The notes under the pieces are model-generated. The model was not told the DNA's origin and did no database searches. It saw only the letters and a program-made list of their open reading frames with translations. From Ga0077527 sp945862135 (GTDB lineage Bacteria > Pseudomonadota > Gammaproteobacteria > Burkholderiales > SG8-41), in assembly GCA_964203275.1 (NCBI GenBank), contig CAXNMF010000001.1:248001-312000 (forward strand): a stretch of 64,000 bases of DNA, written 5' to 3'. Position numbers and translations under genes: made by a program. Of the stretch, positions 42,208 through 51,169 are shown in pieces; position 1 is the first letter of the stretch, and each line of letters starts with the position of its first letter.

Positions 42208-43632
42208 ATGCCCGATGCTGAGTCTGCCGTAAGTTCTCAGCGTTCATGGTGGCTGCTGTTCGCTGTCGCCGCGGCAACCTTTCTGCCGGCGCTGTTTTTC
42301 TATTACGTCGGTGAAGAAGCCATTTTTCCGAAGTCAGCGCTGGAGATGTGGTACTACGGCGAGCCGGTGCGACGGATCCTGTTCGGTGTTGATCTGCAGC
42401 ACAACCCGCTGTTTACCTGGCTGATCATTCCGCTGTCGATGCTGTTCGGCTGGGACGCGATGCTGCCGGTGACACGGGGCATCACCATTGCCGCGACGGT
42501 GGGCAGCGGGCTGGTCGTGGCCGGTCTGGCGCAGGTTTTGTACAGCAACCGGGTGTTTGCCGCGGTCGCAGCTGTGGTTTATCTGACACTGGCCGATCTG
42601 TTTTTTTATCGCGGCTGGCTGGCCTATGTCGATCCGCTGTTCGGGCTGCTGGTATTTGCGGCGATTGCCGCGCTGTGGGTGGCTTGCGAGCGCCGTCATG
42701 CCGGCTGGTTGGCGCTGGCGCTGCTCGCGCTGAGCGCGGCGTTCATGGCCAAGGCGCTGACGGCCTATGTGTTTTATGGCGGCGCGGCTTTTGTCCTGCT
42801 GTGGCGCGGCCACCACCGCTTTCTGTTCTCGGTTAAAAGCATTGCATTGCACGCCGTGGGGCTGGCGTTTCCATTGATCTGGTTCCGCTTTTTCATGGCG
42901 AGTTCCGGGCAAGGCACGCGCATGTTCGGCGAGATCGTCGCCAAGCTCGGGCCGGAGAGTCTCACCGACTATCTGGCCAAGCTGGCGCTGTATCCGCTGG
43001 AGACGGCACTGTGCCTCGCCCCCGTCGGACTGCTGGCCTTGTGGCAGCTGCTGCGCCGGCGCAGCGTGCTGGTCGAGGCAAAAGACACGCATCTGACGAC
43101 GGCGCTGCTGATTCTGCTGGTCGGTTATCTGCCTTACTGGCTGGCGCCGCACAGTCATGTGCGTTACCTGGTGCCGCTGTATCCGCTGGCCGGACTGGTG
43201 ATCGCCCGCGTGTTATGGACTGGCGGCAACGCAGTGCTGGCGACAACTCGCAAATGGGTGATCGGCCTGATCGTGGTAAAGCTGCTGGTGATGCTGATCG
43301 CGTTTCCGCTGTACCAGCAGCGTTATCGCGGTGCGAACTATGCAGAGGCGGCGCAGGCGATCATTGCCCGCAGCAACGGTTATCCGTTGTATACGCTCAA
43401 TGTCAGCGCCAGCGGACTGTCGGTTACAGCGTATATCGATACTGCGCGGTTGCCGCAGCAGCCACTGGCCTTTCCGCCGGCTGACTGGCGCGACGGCTTT
43501 GTGGTCGCTTATGAGCCGGACGAAAAAGTCGGGCAGGTGGCCGAGCGTTATCGCTTGGCCGGAAACGACATTTATCTGTTGTGCCGTGGCGCGGCCTGTG
43601 CGGCTCAGCCTGGGGACGGCTTGCGCAAGTAG
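42208..43632 (+). CDS. ArnT/GT39-like integral membrane glycosyltransferase
   Basis: 474 residues. Roughly eleven hydrophobic segments. The N-terminal loop has GEEAIFPKSALEMWYYGE (about 35-52, acidic EE in the catalytic first loop) and FYRGWLAYVDPLFGLLV (about 132-148). The C-terminal part is a soluble periplasmic tail. The family moves sugars from polyprenyl phosphate to lipid A or proteins in the periplasm (ArnT, PMT-like). It overlaps the next, convergent gene by 28 bases. Confidence 0.85.
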   Translation: MPDAESAVSSQRSWWLLFAVAAATFLPALFFYYVGEEAIFPKSALEMWYYGEPVRRILFGVDLQHNPLFTWLIIPLSMLFGWDAMLPVTRGITIAATVGSGLVVAGLAQVLYSNRVFAAVAAVVYLTLADLFFYRGWLAYVDPLFGLLVFAAIAALWVACERRHAGWLALALLALSAAFMAKALTAYVFYGGAAFVLLWRGHHRFLFSVKSIALHAVGLAFPLIWFRFFMASSGQGTRMFGEIVAKLGPESLTDYLAKLALYPLETALCLAPVGLLALWQLLRRRSVLVEAKDTHLTTALLILLVGYLPYWLAPHSHVRYLVPLYPLAGLVIARVLWTGGNAVLATTRKWVIGLIVVKLLVMLIAFPLYQQRYRGANYAEAAQAIIARSNGYPLYTLNVSASGLSVTAYIDTARLPQQPLAFPPADWRDGFVVAYEPDEKVGQVAERYRLAGNDIYLLCRGAACAAQPGDGLRK

Positions 43633-44483
43633 GCCAGCATGTCGTGGCCGCGACCGGCCAGTTGCGCCGGCAGGTTCAGCACCTCGGCCACGAGCTTGCC
43701 CAGCACATAAAGCGCGCGCGGCGTGTTTTCCTTGTCGTGGAATTTGACACGTGCAGTGTCCACCCGCGCCACTTCGAAACCGGCGTTGGCGGCGACCTTG
43801 GCGATGGAGCGCGGGTTATAGAAACTGATATGTCCGCCGTCGCGTTCCATGTCGAAATAATCCCAGTGCGCGCCCATGGCTGCTGCGGTCCAGCTTTCCG
43901 CGTTAGCGGTGCTGACCAGCAGGATGCCGCCGGGTTTTAGGATGCGCCGGCATTCCTCGAGCAGCGGCAGCGGTGTGCGCAGATGTTCGATCACTTCGAA
44001 CAGCGTCAGCGCATCGAAGCTGTTGTCAGCGAAGTGCTGATCCTCGAGCAGCCCGGTGCGCACCGGCACACCGGCGGCGCGCGCGGCTTCGGCGATGCGC
44101 GGTGCGGGTTCGACGCCTTCGGCGCGATAACCGGCAGCGATGGCCGCCGCGACAAACTGGCCGCGCGAGCAGCCGATATCAACGACATGGATGTCGCCCG
44201 CTTGCTTCTGCAGCAATGACGCGATGCGCGCGAGGCGTTGACGGGCAACGTTCTGCCGACGCGCCAGTTCGCGGCCCTGCGGCGCGTTGAAATCCGCCGC
44301 ATTGAACTGCGCCATGGTTTCCGTGTACCGCGCTTCGCTGGCGCTGCTCAGCAATTGTCCGCAGCCGGTGCAGCGGCGTAGTGCACCTTCGGCCACCTGT
44401 AACGCGGTGTCTTCAAGCGGCGAGTCGCAGCCGATCGGACAGTTGCTGACATAGGGACTAGCCATGCTCACGGGATTTTTCAT
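43605..44483 (-). CDS. SAM methyltransferase with N-terminal cysteine cluster
   Basis: 292 residues. NCPIGCDSP and RRCTGCGQLL (about 14-46) give a four-Cys zinc-ribbon-like N-terminus. The SAM domain has VVDIGCSRGQFVAAAIAAGY (about 99-118), LEDQHFADNSFDALTLFEVIEHL (about 146-168) and ILLVSTANAESW. The combination is typical of methyltransferases in polysaccharide loci. Its start overlaps the preceding GT9 gene by 26 bases; an ATG at 44465 is equally possible. Substrate unknown. Confidence 0.82.
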   Translation of the reverse strand: MKNPVSMASPYVSNCPIGCDSPLEDTALQVAEGALRRCTGCGQLLSSASEARYTETMAQFNAADFNAPQGRELARRQNVARQRLARIASLLQKQAGDIHVVDIGCSRGQFVAAAIAAGYRAEGVEPAPRIAEAARAAGVPVRTGLLEDQHFADNSFDALTLFEVIEHLRTPLPLLEECRRILKPGGILLVSTANAESWTAAAMGAHWDYFDMERDGGHISFYNPRSIAKVAANAGFEVARVDTARVKFHDKENTPRALYVLGKLVAEVLNLPAQLAGRGHDMLAYLRKPSPG

Positions 44484-45564
44484 AACCTGTTGTTTTTAAA
44501 TAATTAATTATAGTCTGTGCAGGGAGATGGCGGAGGCAGTCACTGCTGCTGCCGACGTGGCGTTCGCAACCTTCGAATCCGCACGGCACGCAGCTTGCCC
44601 GGCCCTGTACCAGTTGCACATTACCCACGCGCTGATCACCCATACGCTGCCAGGGATTGCTGGCAGCGGGATGATGGCGTGGCCACGGTCCCCATTTCAC
44701 CGGATCCGTCGGACCGAACAAGGCGATGGTCGGGATTCCGGTTGCCGCGGCGATATGCGTGATCGCGGTGTCGGGGCCGACATAAAACTGCGCGCGGGCA
44801 ATCAGCGCGGCGGTTCCGCCCAGCGTCAGTTTGCCGGCGGCATTGATCACGGTATCCGGCAGTTGTGCGGCAATGGCATCGACATAGGCGCGTTCAGCCG
44901 GATCCGGGCTGCCGGTCAGTGCCACGCGCATGCCGTTGTCGAGCAGCCAGCGCGCGACGGTGATCCAGCCGTCCTCATGCCACATCTTGTAACGGAACTT
45001 CGGGTACGTATGCAGTACTGCAAGCACCCCACAGTTCTTGCCCAGCAATATATCCACTGCAACGGTATCGCTGTCGCGCCACGCGGCCACGACGTCTGCA
45101 ATCGCCGGGATCCCCAGCGGAACGGTCAACGCCAGATGATTGCGCACCGTGTGGGTGTCATCGGGATCGAAGGCCACCCAGCGGTCGAGGAAGCGTCGCT
45201 TCCAGTGCTGGTCGGGCCGGTCGACCAGCAGGCCGATGCGTATCTTGCCGGTGATCCATGCATACAGCGTCGGGCGGTCGCTGGGCACCAGTGACAGCGC
45301 GAGATCGTATTTGCGGAACAGTTGCGCCAGCAGCGCAAGATGGTGGAACAGGCCGGGGCGTTCTGCGATCGTATGCACGGCAGCAATTTCGGGATTGCCG
45401 GCGAGCACGCCCTGCGTGCCTTCAAACACCAGCACTTCAATCTGCGACTGCGGCCATGCCTGCTTCAGCGAGCGGATCAGCGGCGTGGCGAGCAGCACAT
45501 CACCGATGCGGCGGGTGACGATGACCAGTATCCGCCCAGGGGGCGCGCCCGCAGCGGCTGTCAT
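44458..45564 (-). CDS. Heptosyltransferase-family glycosyltransferase (GT9)
   Basis: 368 residues from the ATG at 45564, which overlaps the stop of the upstream GT2 gene (ATGA); the open frame extends 36 codons further in a non-protein-like lead. ILVIVTRRIGDVLLATPLIRSLKQ (about 11-34) is the GT9 start. AQFYVGPDTAITHIAAATGIPTIALFGPTDPVKWGPW (about 250-286) is the ADP-heptose binding block, with DTAITHIAAA in the place of D(S/T)G..H.AAA. It adds heptose or a related sugar to LPS core from the cytoplasm. Confidence 0.88.
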   Translation of the reverse strand: MTAAAGAPPGRILVIVTRRIGDVLLATPLIRSLKQAWPQSQIEVLVFEGTQGVLAGNPEIAAVHTIAERPGLFHHLALLAQLFRKYDLALSLVPSDRPTLYAWITGKIRIGLLVDRPDQHWKRRFLDRWVAFDPDDTHTVRNHLALTVPLGIPAIADVVAAWRDSDTVAVDILLGKNCGVLAVLHTYPKFRYKMWHEDGWITVARWLLDNGMRVALTGSPDPAERAYVDAIAAQLPDTVINAAGKLTLGGTAALIARAQFYVGPDTAITHIAAATGIPTIALFGPTDPVKWGPWPRHHPAASNPWQRMGDQRVGNVQLVQGRASCVPCGFEGCERHVGSSSDCLRHLPAQTIINYLKTTGYEKSREHG

Positions 45565-46373
45565 GAGTACTGGTTCAAACCCCGGGTGGCTTCGGTGCGT
45601 GGCGATGCGAGCAGTGCGTCCAGCCGCTGCTGGTTTTCGGGCAGCTGGCTGCGGTCGCTCTCGCGGTGCCACAGGTGGAACAAGGGCGTCGCGAAACGCG
45701 CGCTTTTATGTTTGACGCCGGCGTTGATCATCCGGATTACCAGATCGGAGTCTTCAAGCCCCCAGCCCGAGTAGGCTTCATCAAAGCCGTTGACGCGCTG
45801 AAGATCGGCGCGCCATGCGGACAGGTTGCAGGACTTGATGCCTTCCCACTGATCGGGGTGGCTGCGGCGGAATGCGCCGTCCGGCAGCCGCAGCAGCGGC
45901 AACAGCCGGTTGATGTCGCGGCGCAGCCAGGCGAGCAGCCAGGCCGCGTGGCCCCAGGCGTGTAGCGGCAGTTGTTCAGCCAGTGCATGTTGCGTGAAGG
46001 TCTCGGTCAGCAGCACCCGGTTGCCGCCGAGAAAGTAGCCGGGCTCGGCCAGCGTCAGGTGACGACGCACGAAATCCGGCGGCGGTACGCAGTCGCCATC
46101 GATGAAAATTACATACTCGGCGCTTGTTGCCGCAAGCGCGCGATTGCGCGCTGCGCCCGGGCGGAACCCCAGATCCTCCTGCCAGACATGGCGCAAGGGG
46201 AAATCCACACGCTGTGCATATTGTTCAACGAGTTGTCGCGTATCTTCGGTCGACCCGTCATCGGCAATCAGCACTTCAAAACCGCGCTGGTCCTGACACA
46301 TCAACCCTTCCAGCACGGCGCGCAGCGCATCCGGACGGTTGTAAGTGGTCGCGATGACTGCGGCCGTGGTCAC
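45561..46373 (-). CDS. GT2 glycosyltransferase
   Basis: 270 residues from the GTG at 46373, which forms a GTGA overlap with the stop of the upstream gene; a TTG at 46388 is the alternative. VIATTYNRPDALRAVLEGLM (about 5-24), VLIADDGSTEDT (about 35), FIDGDCVPPPDF (about 90, DxD) and DEAYSGWGLEDSDLVIRM (about 193-210) define a GT2 with the late E-D motif, a form common in LPS core and galactosyltransferase-type enzymes. Confidence 0.85.
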   Translation of the reverse strand: MTTAAVIATTYNRPDALRAVLEGLMCQDQRGFEVLIADDGSTEDTRQLVEQYAQRVDFPLRHVWQEDLGFRPGAARNRALAATSAEYVIFIDGDCVPPPDFVRRHLTLAEPGYFLGGNRVLLTETFTQHALAEQLPLHAWGHAAWLLAWLRRDINRLLPLLRLPDGAFRRSHPDQWEGIKSCNLSAWRADLQRVNGFDEAYSGWGLEDSDLVIRMINAGVKHKSARFATPLFHLWHRESDRSQLPENQQRLDALLASPRTEATRGLNQYS

Positions 46374-47122
46374 GGCTTTTTTTCGCAAAGAAGCATCAGC
46401 TTCAGGTAGCGGTAATACGAGCCCTCGCCGTTGGCGACCGCCAGCATGAAACCCTCGCGCCCGTCGAGAAAACCGAGACGCAAAAAATAAGTGCGGAAAA
46501 ACGCCCAGCCGCCATGCAGCAGCGCGGTCCAGATCGATGCGCGCCTTCCGTGTTTGTGGAACATGCGCGATGACGATGTGGAATACAGATTCATCTTGCT
46601 GATCATCTGGTCAAGGTCGGTGATCGCCTCGTGCATGATTGGCTGGCGCAGCTTGCCGGTGCTGCCGTTGATGATCAGGCGGTCATGAGTGTGGTCTTCG
46701 GAGAATCGGGATGCGTCGCGCCGGAACAGCCGCACGACATAGTCCGGCCACCAGCCCGAGTGTTTCATCGGCCGCCCGCAGAAGCTGGAACGCCGCGGAA
46801 TCGCGAACGCCGCATGGCCGCGCGGATCGGCGATGGTTTTTTCCAGCTCGGCCTGCAAGCCGGGCTCCATCCATTCGTCCGAGTCCAGCGAAACAATCCA
46901 TTCACCCTGTGCCTTGTCCAGTGCGCGGTTTTTTTGCGGACCGTGACCCGGGAAATCAGGGGTGCGGTAAAACCGGACGCCCAGTTCCAGGCAGATTTCT
47001 TCCGTACGATCGGTGCTGCCGGAATCAACGACGATGACCTCATCGGTCCAGGCCACGGATTCGACGCAGCGCCGGATCATGGTCTCGGCGTTTTTAGTGA
47101 TGATGATGGCGGAGGTTTTCAT
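46370..47122 (-). CDS. WaaE/KdtX-like GT2 glycosyltransferase
   Basis: 250 residues. SAIIITKNAETMIRRCVESVAWTDEVIVVDSGSTDRT (about 4-40) opens with the WaaE/KdtX signature. GEWIVSLDSDEWMEPGL (about 73-89) holds the DSD motif, and RRSSFCGRPMKHSGWWPDYVVRLFRR (about 110-135) is strongly typical. WaaE adds a beta-glucose to LPS heptose I in enterobacteria; the sugar here is not known. ATG overlaps the waaL stop (ATGA). Confidence 0.88.
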   Translation of the reverse strand: MKTSAIIITKNAETMIRRCVESVAWTDEVIVVDSGSTDRTEEICLELGVRFYRTPDFPGHGPQKNRALDKAQGEWIVSLDSDEWMEPGLQAELEKTIADPRGHAAFAIPRRSSFCGRPMKHSGWWPDYVVRLFRRDASRFSEDHTHDRLIINGSTGKLRQPIMHEAITDLDQMISKMNLYSTSSSRMFHKHGRRASIWTALLHGGWAFFRTYFLRLGFLDGREGFMLAVANGEGSYYRYLKLMLLCEKKP

Positions 47123-48357
47123 GAGGCGGTTTCAGGCGATTTTGTGAGCGGCAGGCCTGCATAGAGCAGGGCGGTGAGCCAGGCGTACAGCAAGCCCTCG
47201 GTGTGGTCGAGCAAGGCTGAATTAAGCATGCTGATGACGACCATCGTTACAACCAGTCCCTGTGCAAGTCCACGTTCCATTGGGGTCGGAAGTCGCGGCG
47301 CGTACCGCCATTGTTGCCAGAGCAGCCACAGCAATGCGGCCAGACCGAAGATGCCGGTCTGAACCGTAACGAGCATGTATTCGTTGTGCGGATTGCGTGA
47401 CAGGTTTTGACCGCTGTCCTTGACCTGATCTGCGTACACGGTCGGGAAGCTCCCGGTGCCTGTTCCCGTGATCGGATGTTTCTTGATCAATTCCAGCGTG
47501 TTGCGGTAGAACTCCAGGCGAAAGCCCGTTGAAGTTGTTGCCGGTCGATCGGCCCCTTCTGTCTGGATCTCGAACATCACCGCTTTTAGCCTGGATTGCA
47601 TGGGTCCAGGAATGGTTGCCAGAAGGGCCAGTGCAATACAAGCCGACAGGATTGCGATTCCAATCCCGCGCGCCTTTCCCCGCTGCCAGCCAAACAGCAG
47701 CAGCAGGGTTACCAGGAGGATGTATCCGGTAACGCCTTCCACCATCATGGTGATATTGACTATGGCGAGTGCGCAAAGGCACGCCCACACTGCTTTCATT
47801 TCCCGGTTCAAGGCGCTGCAATGCAGCCATGCAAATAGAAAGGCCGCAAATGCCATCAGAATGTTCTGCGTCAATCGCAGTTTGAATACAACGGGTGAAT
47901 CCGCAGTGCCGTGCATCCATGGATTTGGGGGCAGCAGCCCTGCTTTCATTGCAGAGGACATTATCAGTACCACCGCAAGACTTGTTGCGAGAACACGTAC
48001 ACCCAGTTCTCGGCTATGGGCACATAGGAAAGCCCAGGCCATCAGCGGAATTAGTGCTAGATCTAGATATTTCAGCAGATAAGACTTTGTATCTACCGGA
48101 TTCGATGAACCGTAGAAGCAGCCCGCAACGAATACTGCAAACAGCAGCAGCGCTGCCTGGTATACCGGGTGGGACAAGGCCAGCTGAATTTTGTCCCGGA
48201 ATTGCCGGCCTGCAAGCCAGGCCAGCAGTGTGATAGCCAGAAACACATTGTCAGCAGCGACGGATATGGGTATGGACGCACCTATGGCGACCGTGCTCCA
48301 TCCACCCATCTTTCCGGCCATCTGCGTGCCTCGCTGAAGATGTGCGGCGGCATTCAT
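47119..48357 (-). CDS. waaL: O-antigen ligase (WaaL/Wzy_C family)
   Basis: 412 residues from the ATG at 48357, in ATGA overlap with the stop of the dehydratase gene. About ten membrane helices. GTGTGSFPTVY (about 305-315) and NPHNEYMLVTVQTGIFGLAALLWLLWQQ (about 330-357) form the Wzy_C block with the conserved His and periplasmic loop. It links undecaprenyl-diphosphate O-antigen to core-lipid A. A polymerase of the same fold could look similar; position among core GT genes favours ligase. Confidence 0.82.
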   Translation of the reverse strand: MNAAAHLQRGTQMAGKMGGWSTVAIGASIPISVAADNVFLAITLLAWLAGRQFRDKIQLALSHPVYQAALLLFAVFVAGCFYGSSNPVDTKSYLLKYLDLALIPLMAWAFLCAHSRELGVRVLATSLAVVLIMSSAMKAGLLPPNPWMHGTADSPVVFKLRLTQNILMAFAAFLFAWLHCSALNREMKAVWACLCALAIVNITMMVEGVTGYILLVTLLLLFGWQRGKARGIGIAILSACIALALLATIPGPMQSRLKAVMFEIQTEGADRPATTSTGFRLEFYRNTLELIKKHPITGTGTGSFPTVYADQVKDSGQNLSRNPHNEYMLVTVQTGIFGLAALLWLLWQQWRYAPRLPTPMERGLAQGLVVTMVVISMLNSALLDHTEGLLYAWLTALLYAGLPLTKSPETAS

Positions 48358-50168
48358 CGTGGCTGGTATTCCGGAACCCACTGCGCCAACTCTGCGCGCA
48401 CGACGGCGTCATCCGACATTGAGGAACGCGCAAGCCATGACGTCATTTCCTGCAGAAAGTCCGGTGGTGCGGGACGCGCTTTTGCTATGCGCAGTTTTGG
48501 ATGCGGCGTGGGCAGCGAGTTTTCATCGGCGGCTAGGACTTCCTCGAAAAGCTTTTCTCCGGGGCGCAGTCCTGTGTAGGTGATTCGAATATCGTTTTCA
48601 CTGAAGCCGGACAGACGGATCATGTCCCGGGCGAGATCGGCAATTTTCACCGGCTCGCCCATATCGAGCACAACGATTTCTCCACCGTTGCTCATCAGCC
48701 CGGCCTGCATGACCAGTTGCACCGCCTCCGGAATCGACATGAAGTAACGTGTGATTTCCGGGTGCGTTACGGTGACCGGACCGCCGGACGCGATCTGCTC
48801 GCGGAAACGCGGGATCACGCTGCCCGTGGACCCCAGCACATTGCCAAAACGTACGACGACAAATCGGGTGATTCCGACGCCCTGCAAAGCTTGGCAAAGC
48901 AGTTCTGCGAGGCGCTTGGTTGCACCCATGACGTTGGTTGGGTTGACCGCCTTGTCTGTGGAGATCAATACGAACTTCTCGATGTCGTTGGCAATTGCTG
49001 CTTCGGCCATGATGCGAGTGCCAAGCACGTTGTTGCGAACGGCCTGCCAGGCATTGTTGTTTTCCATCAACGGTACATGCTTGTAGGCTGCGGCGTGAAA
49101 AATGACCGACGGACGAAGTGCGGCCAACAGTTGGTTCATGCGGTCGGAGTCCTTGACGTCGCCGATGACTGGACTGATCGCCACATCAGGAAAGCGCCGC
49201 AGGAATTCCTGTTCGATGCTGTAGAGCGAATATTCGCTGTTTTCAAGAAGAACAATTCGTTGCGGCTGGTAGCGTGCGATTTGCCGGCACAGTTCGCTGC
49301 CGATGGAGCCGCCGGCTCCCGACACCAGGACAATGCGATTGCCCAGCCATTCGCGCAGACCGGAGGTATCCAGCTTGACGGGGTCTCGCCCAAGAAGGTC
49401 GTCGAGCTCGACGTTGCGGATTTGTGAAACCGTGACGCGGCCACTGACCAGATCGTCAAAAGAAGGCACTGTCATCACCTGAAGTCCTGCGGCGCGAGCA
49501 GCTTCGACGGCTTTGCGGCGCGCACCGTGGTCGGCCTCAGGCATCGCGATGATTGCCCGTTGCGCTTTCAGCTTTGCTTGCATGTGCGACAAATCGCTGA
49601 TGGCACCGTAGACCATCGCACCATGGATTTGCCGCCGATGGAGCGCGCGATCATCATCGAATATGCCAATCACTTCCCATTGCGGGCTTCGGGCAAGATC
49701 CTTGACAAGACTTGCAGCGGCCTCGGCTGCACCAAGAACAACGACCGGCTCGCGGCCAAGAGCCGGTGCCAGTCCGAGGCGTCGTTCCTTCCAGCCACGG
49801 TAAGCCAACCGGCTACCCCCCATCATGACGACGAGCAATATCGGGCTCATGACCAGAACGGAGCGCGGCACCGCCAGTTGCAGCATGAACAGCATGGCCG
49901 GTACCGCCAGAGCGGCGGCGCCCACTGCGAGAATTATTCGTTGCAGGTCGGGCAGGCTGGCATAACGCCAGATGCCGCGATATAGCCCCGCGCCATAAAA
50001 GATCGCGCCGTAAAGCGGGACTACCCAGGTTACCGAGGCCAGGGCTTGTTCGCTGTATGCCTCAGGAATGTCCAGATTGAAGCGTAGCCAGAACGCGATC
50101 AGCCATGCACTTGCTACGGCTACAAGATCGTGAAGGACTGCAAGCAGTGCGCGAATATCGTTAGGCAT
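48354..50168 (-). CDS. wbpM: WbpM/CapD-type UDP-GlcNAc 4,6-dehydratase (membrane form)
   Basis: 604 residues. Four N-terminal membrane helices (about 10-115) and a CoA-binding-like domain (about 140-250) precede the SDR domain. Dinucleotide motif VLVSGAGGSIGSELCRQIARY (about 282-302), FHAAAYKHVPLME (about 359) and STDKAVNPTNVMGATKRLAE (about 405-424, Met in the TDKAVNPTNVMGATK active site) identify it. It makes UDP-4-keto-6-deoxy-GlcNAc, precursor of FucNAc and QuiNAc. The next two genes upstream form a matched set. Confidence 0.9.
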   Translation of the reverse strand: MPNDIRALLAVLHDLVAVASAWLIAFWLRFNLDIPEAYSEQALASVTWVVPLYGAIFYGAGLYRGIWRYASLPDLQRIILAVGAAALAVPAMLFMLQLAVPRSVLVMSPILLVVMMGGSRLAYRGWKERRLGLAPALGREPVVVLGAAEAAASLVKDLARSPQWEVIGIFDDDRALHRRQIHGAMVYGAISDLSHMQAKLKAQRAIIAMPEADHGARRKAVEAARAAGLQVMTVPSFDDLVSGRVTVSQIRNVELDDLLGRDPVKLDTSGLREWLGNRIVLVSGAGGSIGSELCRQIARYQPQRIVLLENSEYSLYSIEQEFLRRFPDVAISPVIGDVKDSDRMNQLLAALRPSVIFHAAAYKHVPLMENNNAWQAVRNNVLGTRIMAEAAIANDIEKFVLISTDKAVNPTNVMGATKRLAELLCQALQGVGITRFVVVRFGNVLGSTGSVIPRFREQIASGGPVTVTHPEITRYFMSIPEAVQLVMQAGLMSNGGEIVVLDMGEPVKIADLARDMIRLSGFSENDIRITYTGLRPGEKLFEEVLAADENSLPTPHPKLRIAKARPAPPDFLQEMTSWLARSSMSDDAVVRAELAQWVPEYQPR

Positions 50169-51144
50169 GGCGGTTCAGCCTCGCTTGCCATTTGTATTCG
50201 ATAGTGAAGATGACGGCGACATAAAACAGTCCCGTCAATCCGAGCATCATGTACTGGAGGGCGGTTTCCATTTTTATTGCTACCAGCGCGGTGACTGCGC
50301 TGGCTGCCATCACTGCATATTCGGCCAGAGCGGTGCCGCGATGCCCGAGTCCTATTTGCACGAGACGTTGATAATAATGGTCGCGATGCGCTTCCCAGAT
50401 GCGGGCGCCGCCCAGAAGGCGTCTTGCCAGCGTTACGGTGGCATCTACGATGAATGGCGAGAAAACCAGCGGTGGGAACCACAACGGCCAGTCATGTTGC
50501 TGCCAGCCGATCAGGCCGGCGGTCGCCGCAAGAAAGCCCAACGGTACCGAGCCTGCATCGCCGAGGAAAATCCGTGCGGGATGAAAGTTATGCACCAGAA
50601 AGCCTGCCGCTGCCCCTGCAATGCCCAGATTCAGCAGCGCAAACTGCGTGCTGCCTGCAAACCACGAGGCAGCGGCATAGGCGAGAAACCCCGACACCGC
50701 CATGCCTCCGGCGAGCCCGTCAGACCCGTCCATGAAATTGTAGAGATTGCACATCCAGGCGATGGCGAAAATCGCTCCCACCAGCAACAGTATTGGAGAT
50801 TCAGTGCCAAGCAACGCTGCGGCTGTCAGTGCGGCGGCAAAAAGATGTGCGGCAAAACGTAACCCTGCAGACAGGCCCCGCAGATCGTCGATCAGGGAGA
50901 TGACAATCACTGTAGCAGCGGCAAGCCATACCGATTGAGGCAAATCGATCCTCGCCACTACAAGGCCCGCAGCAATGCCGAGCAGGAGTCCGATGCCGCC
51001 GGTGCGGGGCACGGGTATGGTGTGCAGGGAACGTGCGTTGGGCTCATCAATTGCCAGACGCGCGATACGCGTGCGCGCAAGCCAGCCCACCGCAAGTGTG
51101 GCGACAATAAAGGAGATGAGGGGAACGGAAATGGCTGGCCACAC
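50161..51144 (-). CDS. WbpL/WecA-type undecaprenyl-phosphate sugar-1-phosphate transferase
   Basis: 327 residues from a GTG start, with about ten membrane segments. ISLIDDLRGLSAGLRFAAH (about 82-100) carries the D-D motif, MCNLYNFMDGSDGLAGG (about 132-148) the NxxNxxDGxDGL pattern, and HNFHPARIFLGDAGSVPLGF (about 180-199) the catalytic aspartate. HRDHYYQRLVQ (about 254-264) is the HxH-like cytoplasmic loop. It starts the O-antigen on undecaprenyl phosphate, probably with FucNAc or QuiNAc phosphate. Confidence 0.9.
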   Translation of the reverse strand: MWPAISVPLISFIVATLAVGWLARTRIARLAIDEPNARSLHTIPVPRTGGIGLLLGIAAGLVVARIDLPQSVWLAAATVIVISLIDDLRGLSAGLRFAAHLFAAALTAAALLGTESPILLLVGAIFAIAWMCNLYNFMDGSDGLAGGMAVSGFLAYAAASWFAGSTQFALLNLGIAGAAAGFLVHNFHPARIFLGDAGSVPLGFLAATAGLIGWQQHDWPLWFPPLVFSPFIVDATVTLARRLLGGARIWEAHRDHYYQRLVQIGLGHRGTALAEYAVMAASAVTALVAIKMETALQYMMLGLTGLFYVAVIFTIEYKWQARLNRHA

Positions 51145-51169
51145 GGTGTGCCCGAATCAGGGTGTACCC

